A stretch of DNA of 64,000 nt from Pseudohongiella sp. (GCF_011050365.1 NZ_DRFV01000016.1:272591-336590), one strand, 5' to 3'; shown: positions 35,821 to 44,492, counted from the first letter of the stretch. Program-made: numbers and translations. Notes: generated by a model from the sequence alone, not told the origin.

Positions 35821-35930
35821 ACATTAGCGACATAGCGAGATTCTGTCTGTGCGGTCCAGCACGCAGGAGGGGAGTCAAACAACCATTCGTCGTCGACGAA
35901 TAGAACGTCAGTGCTCCCCGGTGAGCCAGT

Positions 35931-36593
35931 CTATTCCGCGTACAGAAAGCTGTAGCGATATTCCTGCGCCCGCGTTGCCGTCAGCACGCCCGCCGGGACA
36001 AAGTGGCTGTTGGGCACTGCGCCCGCAGTAAGCTCTGCAAACACTGTATCGGCATTGCCGCCCGTTGCGGAAGCAATGGCCATGGCAAAGCGTCGGGTGG
36101 CTCTGCCGCAAATGGCGAAATGAACGCCTCGGGCCACGGATGAGGCAATACTGTTCTGGCCATTGGATGCGCTGGGGGTACTTAGCGGGTTGCGGGTTGG
36201 CGCTGGGTCGGCATTGCGATTGAATATGGTGCCGTATTTGGCCCAGATGCCATCGTCGAAACCATAGGGCGTTGACATGTGCCGGAAACAGACCACCATG
36301 GCGAAATCCGACGCTTCGCCGTCGTACTCTTCTTCATGGGCACTGATCATATTGTTCGCATACCAGAGGCCAGCAGGGCCGCCTGCCATGGTAGATGAAT
36401 CAATAAAAACGCGGTGGCTGCCGGACAGCTCGTTCAGCCACGCATCCTTGTCATGGCGCGCTGGCTGAAACCCCTCTGTTGCTGGCTGCGCCTGAGCCGG
36501 GCCCGCGCTGACAGCCAGCCCGGCGACGGCGGCGACACTCATGCCTGTCAACAAGCGACGACGTGCTACTTTATTGTGATCGTTATTTTTCAT
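35931..36593 (-). CDS. Tat-exported protein of unknown function, DsrE-fold-like
   Basis: 220 residues. The N-terminus has a twin-arginine pattern (VARRRLLTGM, residues 9-18) followed by a hydrophobic stretch ending in AQA (about 35), so a folded protein is exported, possibly with a cofactor. The mature part contains HDKDAWLNELSGSHRVFIDS, GGPAGLWYANNMISAHEEEYDG and AMVVCFRHMSTPYGFDD, a layout similar to DsrE-fold Tat proteins in other genomes. It precedes the BON lipoprotein and follows a SulP transporter on the same strand. It may act on sulfur compounds; the link is by neighbourhood only. A GGAGAG ribosome-binding site precedes the ATG. Confidence 0.65.
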   Translation of the reverse strand: MKNNDHNKVARRRLLTGMSVAAVAGLAVSAGPAQAQPATEGFQPARHDKDAWLNELSGSHRVFIDSSTMAGGPAGLWYANNMISAHEEEYDGEASDFAMVVCFRHMSTPYGFDDGIWAKYGTIFNRNADPAPTRNPLSTPSASNGQNSIASSVARGVHFAICGRATRRFAMAIASATGGNADTVFAELTAGAVPNSHFVPAGVLTATRAQEYRYSFLYAE

Positions 36594-36635
36594 GATGCTC
36601 TCCGGTTGCGGCAGTTGGTTTAAGAATCCTGGAAG

Positions 36636-38207
36636 TTACAGTGATACCAGCTCAAGCTCGCTGCTTGCGCCAAGTCTCTCAAGAAACTTGCGTTGTTCGT
36701 CGTTGATCAGCAGTGTCAGTTTGGTGCCTTGAGCAGCCATTTGTCTGGATTCGCGGATAAAGAAATCCACCGCAGACTGATCGACATGAGTCGTGTATTG
36801 AAGGTCGACGGTGAGGTCTCCATCAAGGTGGCGGTGAAATTTTTCTGTGAGGTGCGCCACTGACGCATAGAATAGTGCGCCTTTTACTTTGAGGACGGTG
36901 CCTGTGTTCGCTGACTCCATCTTCAGTTCCAACTGACTGATATGCAGCATGAACACACTGACAGACAGGACGACCGCAACGGCAACGCCTGCTGCGAGGC
37001 CGAAAAACATGATACAGAGGAAGGTGGTGAAATAGATGATTAGCTCTGAGCGGACCTGGGCGTAATGTTTTATATCCCGCCACTTGATCATGTTAGCGCC
37101 GACGATAAACAGTGTTCCTGACATGGCGGCCATTGGCATGAAGGTCAAGATGGGACCAAGAAACGTGATGAGGATCAGCACAAACCCGGCAGCAGTGATG
37201 CCGGAAAGTGGCGTTGTGGCTCCCAGACTCTGGTTTGCCCGGGTACGGTTAAAGCTGCCGGCGCCGGCAAAACCGGAAAAAAACGGAGCCAGAAAATTGG
37301 CCATACCCTGAGCATAGACTTCTTTGTCCAGGTTGATGTCCTGGTCAGTCTCCATTTTCAGTTCGCGTACAATCACCAGTGACTGGGCCAGACCGATAAA
37401 CGCGATGGCAATCGCATAAGGGATCAGTTTTGTACTGATCATCAGATATTCGATGTTGATATTGGGAATACTCAGCGGCAGCCACTCCAGCGGCATGCGG
37501 CCAAGGTATTCCAGCTCGGTAATTGGCTGTGGCCAGACAAAGGCGACTAACACGCCGCACAGATAACCTGCGGTTACCGCAATGATAATAAAGTAGCGAG
37601 GGGAGTACCGTTTACCAAGATAGCCGCTGGCTATAGTAGTCAGGCCGATGGCAAGACTGTAGGGGTTAACCAGATTTCCAGCGTCACTCGCGATGACGTA
37701 GAGCTTTTCGTAGAAAAATGTAGTTTGGAACGTGGACAGGTCAAGCATGCTGTCCAGTGAAGACATGATGATCAGGAAGCCAGCGCCTGCTGAAATACCG
37801 GAAATTGATGCCGGTGACAGATATTGAAAAATGCGGGCTCCTCGCGCCAGCCAGAACATCAATTGAATCAGGCCGACCATCAGGCAAAGCAGGAATACAA
37901 AATCGATATACAGCGGGCTGCCGCGGCCGGCAAGCGGAAGAACTGCAGTACCGATAAGAATCGCCACAGCAGTGTTTGGTCCACTCATCATGGATGAACT
38001 GCCGAGCAGACTACAAAACAGCGTAACAAAAATGGCGCAATACAGGCCGTACTCCGGCGGCAAACCTGCCAGGTAAGCGAAGGTAATGCCCTGGGGAATC
38101 ACCAGTATGGCGCCCACCAGGCCAGCAAACACTTCCACACGCCAGTTTCCCGATCGGCTTCTCCAGCTAAGTGAAGGCGTCGCCTCTGCAATCAGTTGTC
38201 TGATCAA
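36636..38207 (-). CDS. SulP-family anion transporter with STAS domain
   Basis: 523 residues. About 12 membrane segments include the SulP signature PQGITFAYLAGLPPEYGLYCAIF, SSSMMSGPNTAVAIL, and a late SLGATTPLSGITAAGF. The C-terminal STAS domain (about 430-523) has DLQYTTHVDQSAVDFF. SulP proteins import sulfate, bicarbonate or other oxyanions. Start is TTG at 38207, overlapping the TsdA-like stop by two bases (TTGA), with no nearer ATG. This coupling to a thiosulfate dehydrogenase-like gene points to transport of a sulfur oxyanion, by inference. Confidence 0.88.
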   Translation of the reverse strand: MIRQLIAEATPSLSWRSRSGNWRVEVFAGLVGAILVIPQGITFAYLAGLPPEYGLYCAIFVTLFCSLLGSSSMMSGPNTAVAILIGTAVLPLAGRGSPLYIDFVFLLCLMVGLIQLMFWLARGARIFQYLSPASISGISAGAGFLIIMSSLDSMLDLSTFQTTFFYEKLYVIASDAGNLVNPYSLAIGLTTIASGYLGKRYSPRYFIIIAVTAGYLCGVLVAFVWPQPITELEYLGRMPLEWLPLSIPNINIEYLMISTKLIPYAIAIAFIGLAQSLVIVRELKMETDQDINLDKEVYAQGMANFLAPFFSGFAGAGSFNRTRANQSLGATTPLSGITAAGFVLILITFLGPILTFMPMAAMSGTLFIVGANMIKWRDIKHYAQVRSELIIYFTTFLCIMFFGLAAGVAVAVVLSVSVFMLHISQLELKMESANTGTVLKVKGALFYASVAHLTEKFHRHLDGDLTVDLQYTTHVDQSAVDFFIRESRQMAAQGTKLTLLINDEQRKFLERLGASSELELVSL

Positions 38208-38989
38208 TTTATCAGTTGTTCCAGTAGCTTAAGAAACTTGCTGTCTCTGGGGTCAGCGGGGCGGACCTGCAGATTCAGATAGGCCGACACATCCAGTGCC
38301 TGTTGGTGAGTCAGGGATTTGCCGTTGCCCAGTGGCATATTGGCCCAGATAAAACCGGCGGCTTGCTGGATGTCATTCATGCCCGCGCCCTTGTTATAAG
38401 CATTCAGCCCCCACACTGGCGGCATGCCTGCCGTGCCGCCGCCCCTTTCGCCATGACAGCTTGAGCATTGCTCAAGATAAACGGCGCGGCCATTGGCGGG
38501 GTTGGGATCGTAACCGGTATCGGGCAGCGTGGGCACGCCGCGGCCCGGGGGTTCGGCGCCCATCACCTGCCCCTGTGACAGGTAAGTGACATAGGCGGAG
38601 AGTGCCAGCACTTCCGGAGCATCTTCCGGTGGCATGATGCCATCCATACTGTAGAGAAAACATTCTCGAATGCGCAGGCCAATACCATTGCGCTTGCCGT
38701 TCTTGGCTCGCCATTTGGGGTACATCCCTGCCACATTAAGCGGCAAGGCGTCCGGTTGCGTGCCAGCCTGCAGGTGGCAATTACTGCACTGAAGGCTGTT
38801 GCCAACATAGCGACTGGCATTATCCTGAGTATTGGTAGTGATTTCGTAGCCATAGACTACATTGGAATAGTAATCGTCCAGAAATGGCTCCTGCAGCAGC
38901 TGCTCGATAGAGGGCTGGTTTTGTTGCGCGTGAGCAGTCGCCAGGGCAAAAGATAGCCCGACGAGCAAAAAGACAGGACTGATTTTCAT
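38204..38989 (-). CDS. TsdA-like dihaem cytochrome c (thiosulfate dehydrogenase family)
   Basis: 261 residues from the ATG at 38989, with a signal peptide (cleavage likely after AHA, about residue 21). Two haem-binding motifs are visible: CSNCH at about 69-73 and CSSCH at about 175-179. The segments GYEITTNTQDNASRYVGN, NLQ-type LQCSNCHLQAGT, RIRECFLYSMDG and YLSQGQVMG match the TsdA family, which oxidises thiosulfate to tetrathionate, or the reverse, in the periplasm. The axial haem ligand of TsdA (a Cys before the first haem) is not evident here, so the chemistry may differ. It is coupled to the SulP gene and preceded by a long palindrome. Confidence 0.82.
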   Translation of the reverse strand: MKISPVFLLVGLSFALATAHAQQNQPSIEQLLQEPFLDDYYSNVVYGYEITTNTQDNASRYVGNSLQCSNCHLQAGTQPDALPLNVAGMYPKWRAKNGKRNGIGLRIRECFLYSMDGIMPPEDAPEVLALSAYVTYLSQGQVMGAEPPGRGVPTLPDTGYDPNPANGRAVYLEQCSSCHGERGGGTAGMPPVWGLNAYNKGAGMNDIQQAAGFIWANMPLGNGKSLTHQQALDVSAYLNLQVRPADPRDSKFLKLLEQLIN

Positions 38990-38992
38990 GAT

Positions 38993-39028
38993 ATACAATT
39001 CGGGAATAAGTTTATTCCTGAATTGTAT
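38993..39028. repeat. 36-base near-perfect palindrome directly upstream of the TsdA-like gene
   Basis: Left arm ATACAATTC (38993-39001) and GGAATAA (39003-39009); right arm TTATTCC (39012-39018) and GAATTGTAT (39020-39028). All paired positions are complementary except one (39002/39019), around a central GT. It ends three bases from the tsdA-like start codon, so it lies in the 5' untranslated region on the minus strand. It could be a dimeric operator or a 17-pair RNA hairpin near the ribosome site. No T-run follows, so it is not a terminator. No known consensus was recognised. Confidence 0.7.
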
Positions 39029-39106
39029 GTGAAATTTGGTTGTTAGAACACGATTTAGATCAAGGCTTGTGAACAAAGGCGGAGTAATGAGTCTGCCAGG
39101 AGAAGC

Positions 39107-39136
39107 AAAAAAGGCCACCTTTGTGGGGTGGCCTTT
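39107..39136 (-). terminator. Rho-independent terminator after the tmRNA
   Basis: On the minus strand a GGCCACC stem (39127-39133) pairs with GGTGGCC (39113-39119) around a seven-base loop, followed by six T residues (39107-39112). It lies just beyond the 3' CCA end of the tmRNA. Confidence 0.9.
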
Positions 39137-39146
39137 CTGCGGTGTT

Positions 39147-39512
39147 TGGTGGAGGCGGGGGGATTTGAACCCCCGTCCGCCAGCTCTCTGTCCTTGGATC
39201 TACATGTTTAGCGTCGTCTATTAAGTTAACCCGTGCCGACCCGACGAGCAGGGTGGTTTGGGCGAGCTCGATACTTTTAGCCGCTTCACGTCGAGCGCGA
39301 TCCACTGGCGATCCTGTTCTATATGACAGTCGCAAAACACCGGTTTACAGGCATCCCGGGGCGACCGCTAGCCTTACTTAGTTCTTAAGCGGCTAGTGCG
39401 TAGTTTTCGTCGTTGGCAACTATAGAAGTTGCATAGATTGATTTACGAGAGTCTATACCCTCTCGACATGCACCTTGGAGTTTGATACCGGCGTCGAATC
39501 CTGATCGCCCCC
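39147..39512 (-). ncRNA. ssrA: Transfer-messenger RNA
   Basis: 366 bases. The 5' end GGGGGCG (39506-39512) pairs with the 3' CGCCTCC before ACCA (39147-39156), forming the tRNA-Ala-like acceptor; GGTTCAAATCC is the T-loop. The internal reading frame codes for the tag ANDENYALAA (codons 39388-39417) ended by TAA at 39385-39387, the classical gammaproteobacterial tag. tmRNA, with SmpB, frees stalled ribosomes and marks the unfinished protein for proteolysis. The smpB gene lies about 740 bases upstream on the same strand. A terminator follows at once. Open reading frames crossing this locus are not genes. Confidence 0.97.
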
Positions 39513-39597
39513 AATGTGTTTAACGCTATCAGTCTAACACACTATAAGACATGCGGCCGGGCATATTTATTTCAAGGGGGTGCGCGGAGCATGGCCG

Positions 39598-40242
39598 CTA
39601 TCGAAGCAGGTCGCGCAACTCGGCAACACTGTTGACGATGGCAATGGGCTGGTGCCGTGCCAGCACGTCGCGATGGTGGGCGCCCCAGGGCACGCCGATA
39701 GAGGGCATGCCGATGTTGGCGGCCATTTCCAGATCATAACTGGTGTCGCCGATCATGACTGCGTCAGCGGGCTCCAGTTCCAGATGAGCCAGAATCTCGA
39801 CCAGCATGGACGGGTCGGGTTTGGAGCGGGTTTCATCGGCGCAACGGGTAACGTGGAACCAGTCGCCCAGTTGGCTGTGCTCCAGGGCGCGGTCCAGGCC
39901 ACGGCGGCTTTTGCCGGTAGCTACTGCGCAATGACGGCCGCTATTGTGCAAATCCTGCAGGATGTCAGTGATGCCGGGAAATACTTTCTGCGCTGTTGCG
40001 GCGGTTGCCATGAAATGCGTGCTGTAGGCATCGCGCATGGCGACCATGTCGTCACTGGTGATGGTGGGGTAAAGCGTTCTGAGTGCTTCAACCAGGCCCA
40101 GGCCGATAATATTGCTGTAGGCGGAGCGCTCCAGCGCGGGATATCCGATACTGGTGGCAGCGTGATGCAGGCAGGTCGAAATATGTTCGATGGAGTCCAC
40201 CACGGTGCCATCCCAGTCGAAGATGGCGGCTTTGATAGTCAT
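39598..40242 (-). CDS. HAD-superfamily phosphatase, phosphoglycolate-phosphatase-like
   Basis: 214 residues from the ATG at 40242. The nucleophile motif is IFDWDGTVVDS (about 6-16), motif II Ser or Thr lies in VATGKSRRGLD, Lys in ETRSKPDP, and the acidic motif in MIGDTSYDLEMAANIG. Cap structure and length fit the Gph/PGP type that hydrolyses small phosphate esters; RluC-adjacent homologues in related species have no fixed substrate. It sits between smpB (8 bases upstream) and the tmRNA gene. An in-frame extension at the N-terminus is not supported by the family. Confidence 0.88.
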   Translation of the reverse strand: MTIKAAIFDWDGTVVDSIEHISTCLHHAATSIGYPALERSAYSNIIGLGLVEALRTLYPTITSDDMVAMRDAYSTHFMATAATAQKVFPGITDILQDLHNSGRHCAVATGKSRRGLDRALEHSQLGDWFHVTRCADETRSKPDPSMLVEILAHLELEPADAVMIGDTSYDLEMAANIGMPSIGVPWGAHHRDVLARHQPIAIVNSVAELRDLLR

Positions 40243-40249
40243 AAACGGC

Positions 40250-40732
40250 TTACCGGTTTTTGTGACGGACGATGCGTTGTTTCTCGATCTGCCACTCGCG
40301 ATCCTTTTCGGTATCACGTTTGTCGTGGTCCTTCTTGCCCTTGGCCAGGGAGACCTGACATTTGATCAGGTGGCCTTTCCAGTACAGTTTGGTTGCGACA
40401 CAGGTGTGACCTTTCTGTTGCACGCTGGCAAACAGTTTGGCCAGCTCCTTTTTGTGCAGCAGCAATTTCTTGGTGCGGTCGGGATCAGCGATAACGTGGG
40501 TGCTGGCGCTGTTCAGCGGGTTGATATGGCAGCCAAGCAGGTAGGCCTCGCCGTCCTTGAGCACGACGTAGCTGTCCACCAGTTGCGCTTTCTTCTCGCG
40601 CAGGCTCTTCACTTCCCAGCCTTCCAGTGCCATGCCCGCTTCAAACGAGTCTTCCACGAAATAATCGTGAAGGGCTTTCTTGTTGCGGATAATGGTATTA
40701 TCCGGTGCTTTAGACTTCTTTGCTTTACTCAT
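40250..40732 (-). CDS. smpB: SsrA-binding protein SmpB
   Basis: 160 residues, normal for the family. It contains the N-terminal [30 protein letters not shown] core, the central [11 protein letters not shown] segment and a basic C-terminal tail ([22 protein letters not shown]) that enters the ribosome A-site channel. SmpB binds tmRNA and is essential for trans-translation. ssrA lies on the same strand a short way downstream, as in many gammaproteobacteria. A TATAAT -10 box is found just upstream of the start. Confidence 0.97.
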   Translation of the reverse strand: MSKAKKSKAPDNTIIRNKKALHDYFVEDSFEAGMALEGWEVKSLREKKAQLVDSYVVLKDGEAYLLGCHINPLNSASTHVIADPDRTKKLLLHKKELAKLFASVQQKGHTCVATKLYWKGHLIKCQVSLAKGKKDHDKRDTEKDREWQIEKQRIVRHKNR

Positions 40733-40740
40733 GGCGGCGG

Positions 40741-40746
40741 ATTATA
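40741..40746 (-). promoter_or_regulatory. Candidate -10 element for smpB
   Basis: A perfect TATAAT on the minus strand eight bases upstream of the smpB ATG region; a weak TTGAGC lies about 19 bases further upstream. With so little leader the transcript would be almost leaderless, so the call is tentative. Confidence 0.35.
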
Positions 40747-40949
40747 CCTTGAATCTGCCATTGCCGCTCAAATTGACCGGCTAAATTTCCGGTTGCTACA
40801 CTTTGCACAGTAAATGTGAGTGCCGGTGCACGTGGACAGTGGACAGGACGACTGCCGGCGAGGCATCCTAGACGCTTTGTGGCGGCTGATGGCGACTGCC
40901 AGGTACAGGGTCTGACACGCAGATCCAATAACAATACAGTGAGGGTAGT

Positions 40950-42380
40950 ATGTCAGCAGACCGCGGTCAGTTCAGTTCACGTCTGGGGTTTATCCTGGCG
41001 GCAGCGGGCTCCGCTGTTGGTCTGGGCAATCTGGTCGCGTTTCCGGTCATGGCCTCAAAAAATGGCGGCGCTGTTTTTCTGATCGTTTATGTGATGTTCG
41101 TGGCCCTGATCTGCTTCCCAGTGCTGTTGGCCGAGATAGCCATGGGGCGACACTCAAGGCGCAATCCGGTCGGTGCCTTCTCCGCCCTTACCGGTGGCCA
41201 CAAGGGCTGGCGCTGGGCCGGCAAACTGGCGATCCTGACGCCGTTCATGATCGCAGTGTTTTATACCGTGGTAACCGTCTGGATTCTGATATACCTGTTC
41301 CGGGCCGCCACGGGTGGTCTCAATGAGCTGGCTGACCCCGCTGCGTTTGGCCAGATGATAGGTTCACCTTCAATATTTCCCTGGTTTGTGCTGCTGCAGG
41401 TCGCGGTCTTCGGTGTTCTGCTGGGTGGCGTCAAGGGCGGAATCGAGCGCATGGCCCGGGTCCTGATGCCGACGCTGGCAGTCATGCTGGTGGGGCTGAT
41501 CGTGTTTGTCATGACGCTGGATGATGCCATGTTGGGCGTGCGGTATTACCTGGTGCCGGATTTCAGCCGCCTCAACGGCGCCGTCATCAGCGCCGCCCTG
41601 AATCAGGCTTTCTTCTCGCTGTCGTTGGGTATGGGTATCATGATTACCTACGGCTCCTATTTCAGCCGCGAGGACCGGATTGTCAATTCGGGGCGTCTGG
41701 TGGCGGTGGCCGATACCAGCGTGGCGTTTCTGGCGGGTCTGTTGATCCTGCCCGCGATTTTTGCCTTTAATCCGGCAACCAACCCCGATGACCTGTCCAG
41801 CAGTAGCATCGGGTTGATATTCAGCTATCTGCCACAGATTTTCCTGTCCATGCAGGAAGTGGTCGGGTATTGGGGCGCGAGTACAGCCGCCGCCGTGTTC
41901 TTTGCTCTGGTGTTTTTTGCCGCGATGACATCGCTGGTGTCGATCCTGGAGATCCCGATCGCTTTCATGATTGATGAGTTGTGCTATTCGCGACGAAAGG
42001 CGGTCCTGATACAGGCCGGGCTGGTGACTTCCATCGCCATTCTGGCTGCGCTGTCGTTTGGCATGTCGGGTTTCCTGACCGATTTCATTTCTTACGGCGG
42101 GGCACAGAAATCGTTTTTTGACCTGATCGCTGACACTTTCTCCGAGGTCATATTGCCGCTGGTCGGTTTCTTTGCCTGCGTCATTTGTGCCTGGCGTTGG
42201 CGGGATGGTTTCATGCAGGAGCTTGCCGTTGGTGATGATGGCTTTCGAAATTCTGCCCTGTCGCGATATCTGGGCTTTTCGTTACGAACCTTTGTACCGG
42301 TGGTGCTGCTGTTCGTTTTTATCAATTCGGTGGCGCAAAAGTACTTCGCCGTCGATCTGCTGCGCCTGTTCGCGTCCTGA
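40950..42380 (+). CDS. Sodium-dependent neurotransmitter-type symporter (NSS/SNF)
   Basis: 476 residues, about 12 membrane helices. The start FSSRLGFILAAAGSAVGLGNLVAFP is the unwound helix 1 that binds Na+ and substrate in LeuT-type transporters. Further signature segments are NQAFFSLSLGMGIMITYGSY (helix 6) and FFAAMTSLVSILEIP (helix 8). It takes up amino acids or related compounds with sodium. GAGGG precedes the ATG. It lies between smpB (divergent) and ratA, which is an insertion relative to the usual smpB-ratA order. Confidence 0.9.
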   Translation: MSADRGQFSSRLGFILAAAGSAVGLGNLVAFPVMASKNGGAVFLIVYVMFVALICFPVLLAEIAMGRHSRRNPVGAFSALTGGHKGWRWAGKLAILTPFMIAVFYTVVTVWILIYLFRAATGGLNELADPAAFGQMIGSPSIFPWFVLLQVAVFGVLLGGVKGGIERMARVLMPTLAVMLVGLIVFVMTLDDAMLGVRYYLVPDFSRLNGAVISAALNQAFFSLSLGMGIMITYGSYFSREDRIVNSGRLVAVADTSVAFLAGLLILPAIFAFNPATNPDDLSSSSIGLIFSYLPQIFLSMQEVVGYWGASTAAAVFFALVFFAAMTSLVSILEIPIAFMIDELCYSRRKAVLIQAGLVTSIAILAALSFGMSGFLTDFISYGGAQKSFFDLIADTFSEVILPLVGFFACVICAWRWRDGFMQELAVGDDGFRNSALSRYLGFSLRTFVPVVLLFVFINSVAQKYFAVDLLRLFAS

Positions 42381-42388
42381 GCTGAGTT

Positions 42389-42832
42389 ATGGTAACGATT
42401 GAGCGCAGTGCGCTGGTGAACTATTCAGCGACACAAATGTATGCCCTGGTAGACGATATCGAACAGTATCCTGCGTTTATGCACGGCTGTCAGTCTGCCG
42501 AGGTATTAAGCCGTACAGACAACGAAGTGGTCGGCAAGCTGACTTTGGGCAAAGCCGGATTGCGCTATACCTTTACCACGCGTAATGAGCTGGCGCCGGG
42601 TGAGTCCATGGACATGAGCCTGATAGAGGGTCCGTTCAAAAAATTCAGTGCTACATGGCGCTTTGATGAACTGGCCGCCGATGCCTGTAAAGTCAGTTTG
42701 CGCATGGAGTTTGAGTGGGCGGGCGGGTTGTTGGGTGCGGCGATGGGAAAGCTGTTTCAGCATTCGGCGAACACACTGGTCGATGAGCTGGTTAACCGCG
42801 CTCAGGTGCTTTACGGGAAATCGACAGGATGA
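42389..42832 (+). CDS. ratA: RatA/Coq10-like protein
   Basis: 147 residues of the START-like Coq10 fold. Characteristic parts are IERSALVNYSATQMYALVDDIEQYPAFMHGCQ, AEVLSRTDNEVVGKLTLGKAGLRYTFTTRN and FKKFSATWRF. In E. coli RatA was reported to block 70S association, while the eukaryotic relative COQ10 binds ubiquinone; the latter role is better supported by the fold. It is followed by rnfH with overlapping ATGA, the conserved gammaproteobacterial pair. Confidence 0.9.
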   Translation: MVTIERSALVNYSATQMYALVDDIEQYPAFMHGCQSAEVLSRTDNEVVGKLTLGKAGLRYTFTTRNELAPGESMDMSLIEGPFKKFSATWRFDELAADACKVSLRMEFEWAGGLLGAAMGKLFQHSANTLVDELVNRAQVLYGKSTG

Positions 42833-43167
42833 TCCGCGTTGAGGTCGCTTATGCGTTGCCGGACAGGCAGATCCTGATTCCTTTGCAGCTTGCTGAGGGA
42901 ACCACCGCGCTGCAGGCTGTGCAGATGTCAGGCATTGCCGGGGAAGTCGGTGGCCTGGATTTGTCTGCCATTTCCATGGGTATATTTTCGCGGCTACTGG
43001 ACGGGCGCGCGTCCCCGATGCCCAAAGACTATGTGTTGCGTGACCACGACCGCATCGAGCTCTACCGGCCATTGCAACTGGACCCCAAGCAGGCGCGCCT
43101 GCTTCGCGCCGCCCGCAAAGTGGAACGTGAACAGCGCGCCGTTCAGCACAACAAAGAGCAGGCATAG
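42829..43167 (+). CDS. rnfH: RnfH-family protein
   Basis: 112 residues of the ubiquitin-like RnfH fold: IRVEVAYALPDRQILIPLQLAEGTTALQAVQMSGI and an ending DHDRIELYRPLQLDPKQAR, typical of the family. Function is unproven; it is named for linkage to rnf genes. Its start overlaps the ratA stop by four bases. The conserved next genes, bamE and recN, are displaced here by about 2.5 kb. Confidence 0.93.
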   Translation: MIRVEVAYALPDRQILIPLQLAEGTTALQAVQMSGIAGEVGGLDLSAISMGIFSRLLDGRASPMPKDYVLRDHDRIELYRPLQLDPKQARLLRAARKVEREQRAVQHNKEQA

Positions 43168-43210
43168 CCCGGTCGGGCTTGATCGCGATCAAATTGAATC
43201 AGGTATTGTT

Positions 43211-43492
43211 ATGACGGATAAAAAAACAGGTCGCCCGGAAGGATTTTTTACGCGGCTGGAAAAAGGCTTGCGGGAGTTTTACGTTGCCCCCTATCGCCAA
43301 TCATTTGCTCGCGCTCAGCGTGATGAAGATGATCTGTTTATGCTGATGGTGTTCTCCGAGTCGCTGGGAGTGCCCAACCCGGCCGCATTCTACACCCTGG
43401 AGCTGCTGCCGGTGGCCTATGACCGGTTTCACGACTGGCATCGCCGCATGGGTATGGAGCGCTCGCCACTGGATCATATCTCATGTTGTTAG
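43211..43492 (+). CDS. Cory-CC-star-type small protein ending in Cys-Cys
   Basis: 93 residues from the ATG at 43211. It contains GFFTRLEKGLREFYVAPYRQSFARAQRDEDD and ends MERSPLDHISCC; the terminal Cys-Cys and the adjoining ArsA-type ATPase gene match the family I recall as cory-CC-star. No enzymatic motif is visible. Its 3' end overlaps the start of the ATPase gene by 10 bases, so the two are translationally coupled and presumably interact. The terminal cysteines could bind a metal or be lipidated; both are guesses. Confidence 0.78.
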   Translation: MTDKKTGRPEGFFTRLEKGLREFYVAPYRQSFARAQRDEDDLFMLMVFSESLGVPNPAAFYTLELLPVAYDRFHDWHRRMGMERSPLDHISCC

Positions 43493-44463
43493 AATTGATA
43501 GCACAGCGCCGCATCGTTTTTTTTGGCGGCAAGGGCGGTGTCGGTAAAACCACCGTGTCGGCAGCACTGGCTGTTGCTGCAGCAGATGCGGGAAAAAAAG
43601 TATTACTGGTGTCAACCGATCCGGCTCACAACCTGGGGCATCTGTTTAACCGGAAGGTGGGTGCGGCGCCGGTGAAACTTGCGCCGGGGCTGGATGGCCT
43701 GGAGCTGGATCCCGAGCAGACGGTCAGGCAGCACCTGGACGAAGTGACACGCGCCCTGCGTAAACTGATGCCTGCGCATTTAAGCGGAGAAGTGGACAAG
43801 CACATGGCGCTGTCCCGCGATGCCCCTGGTATGCAGGAAGCGGCGATGCTGGAACGTATCGCGGAGGTTGTTGAACAGGCGTCTGCCTATGACCTGATAA
43901 TCTTTGATACCGCGCCATCGGGACACACGGCAAGGCTGATGGCGTTGCCGGAGATGATGTCGGCGTGGACGGACGGGCTGATCAAGCGTCGCGACAAGGC
44001 AGACCGCTTCAGTGCCGTGCTGAATAGCCTGAACCGCGACAGTAGCGTTGGCGACAAGATGCTGGGTGATGACTCGGATGATGGTGGGGAGGATCGGGAA
44101 AGCCGGATCCGGCGGTTGTTGAATCGCCGCAAACAGCGTTTTGCGGGGCTGCGCGATGTCCTGTCTGATCAGCATCAAACCGGCTTTGTGATCGTGTTGG
44201 CGGCCGAACGGCTACCGGTACTGGAAACCATCGAGCTATACGCGCAGTTGCAGCGCGCCAGGGTTGATGTCGCCGGGCTGGTGGTTAACAAGCGATTGCC
44301 TGAAGGCATGACAGGGTTTCTGGCGGAGCGGCGCGAACAGGAAGACGTCCATCTGGCTACGCTACGGGAAAAGCTGGCGCATCTGCCGCGCAAGGATCTG
44401 CAACTGGCGGCGCATGATGTGCTGGGAGTTGAGGCGCTGCGGGCATTTGCCGCAAGTTTCTGA
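43483..44463 (+). CDS. ArsA/Get3-family ATPase
   Basis: 326 residues. The deviant Walker A motif is GGKGGVGKTT (15-24) with the signature Lys. STDPAHNLGHLF is the switch I segment and FDTAPSGHTARLM is switch II. A single ATPase domain of this length dimerises like Get3/ArsA, and DxxCxxC-type metalloid cysteines (as in ArsA) are not seen, so arsenite transport is unlikely. It may deliver a membrane or metalloprotein partner. It is coupled to the Cys-Cys-ending gene upstream and followed by a cytochrome c. Confidence 0.88.
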   Translation: MLLELIAQRRIVFFGGKGGVGKTTVSAALAVAAADAGKKVLLVSTDPAHNLGHLFNRKVGAAPVKLAPGLDGLELDPEQTVRQHLDEVTRALRKLMPAHLSGEVDKHMALSRDAPGMQEAAMLERIAEVVEQASAYDLIIFDTAPSGHTARLMALPEMMSAWTDGLIKRRDKADRFSAVLNSLNRDSSVGDKMLGDDSDDGGEDRESRIRRLLNRRKQRFAGLRDVLSDQHQTGFVIVLAAERLPVLETIELYAQLQRARVDVAGLVVNKRLPEGMTGFLAERREQEDVHLATLREKLAHLPRKDLQLAAHDVLGVEALRAFAASF

Positions 44464-44492
44464 ACACACAGTCATGGCCTGTCATGGTATTG

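Noticed and set aside
39147..39190. A tRNA gene at the 3' end of the tmRNA
   Set aside because: T-loop and acceptor belong to the tRNA-like domain of the tmRNA; the 5' half lies over 300 bases away.
39036..39335. Short frames crossing the tmRNA
   Set aside because: They run through structured RNA and the terminator and lack a ribosome-binding site.
43483..44463. Arsenite efflux ATPase
   Set aside because: The metalloid-binding cysteines of ArsA and any arsB/arsR neighbour are missing.
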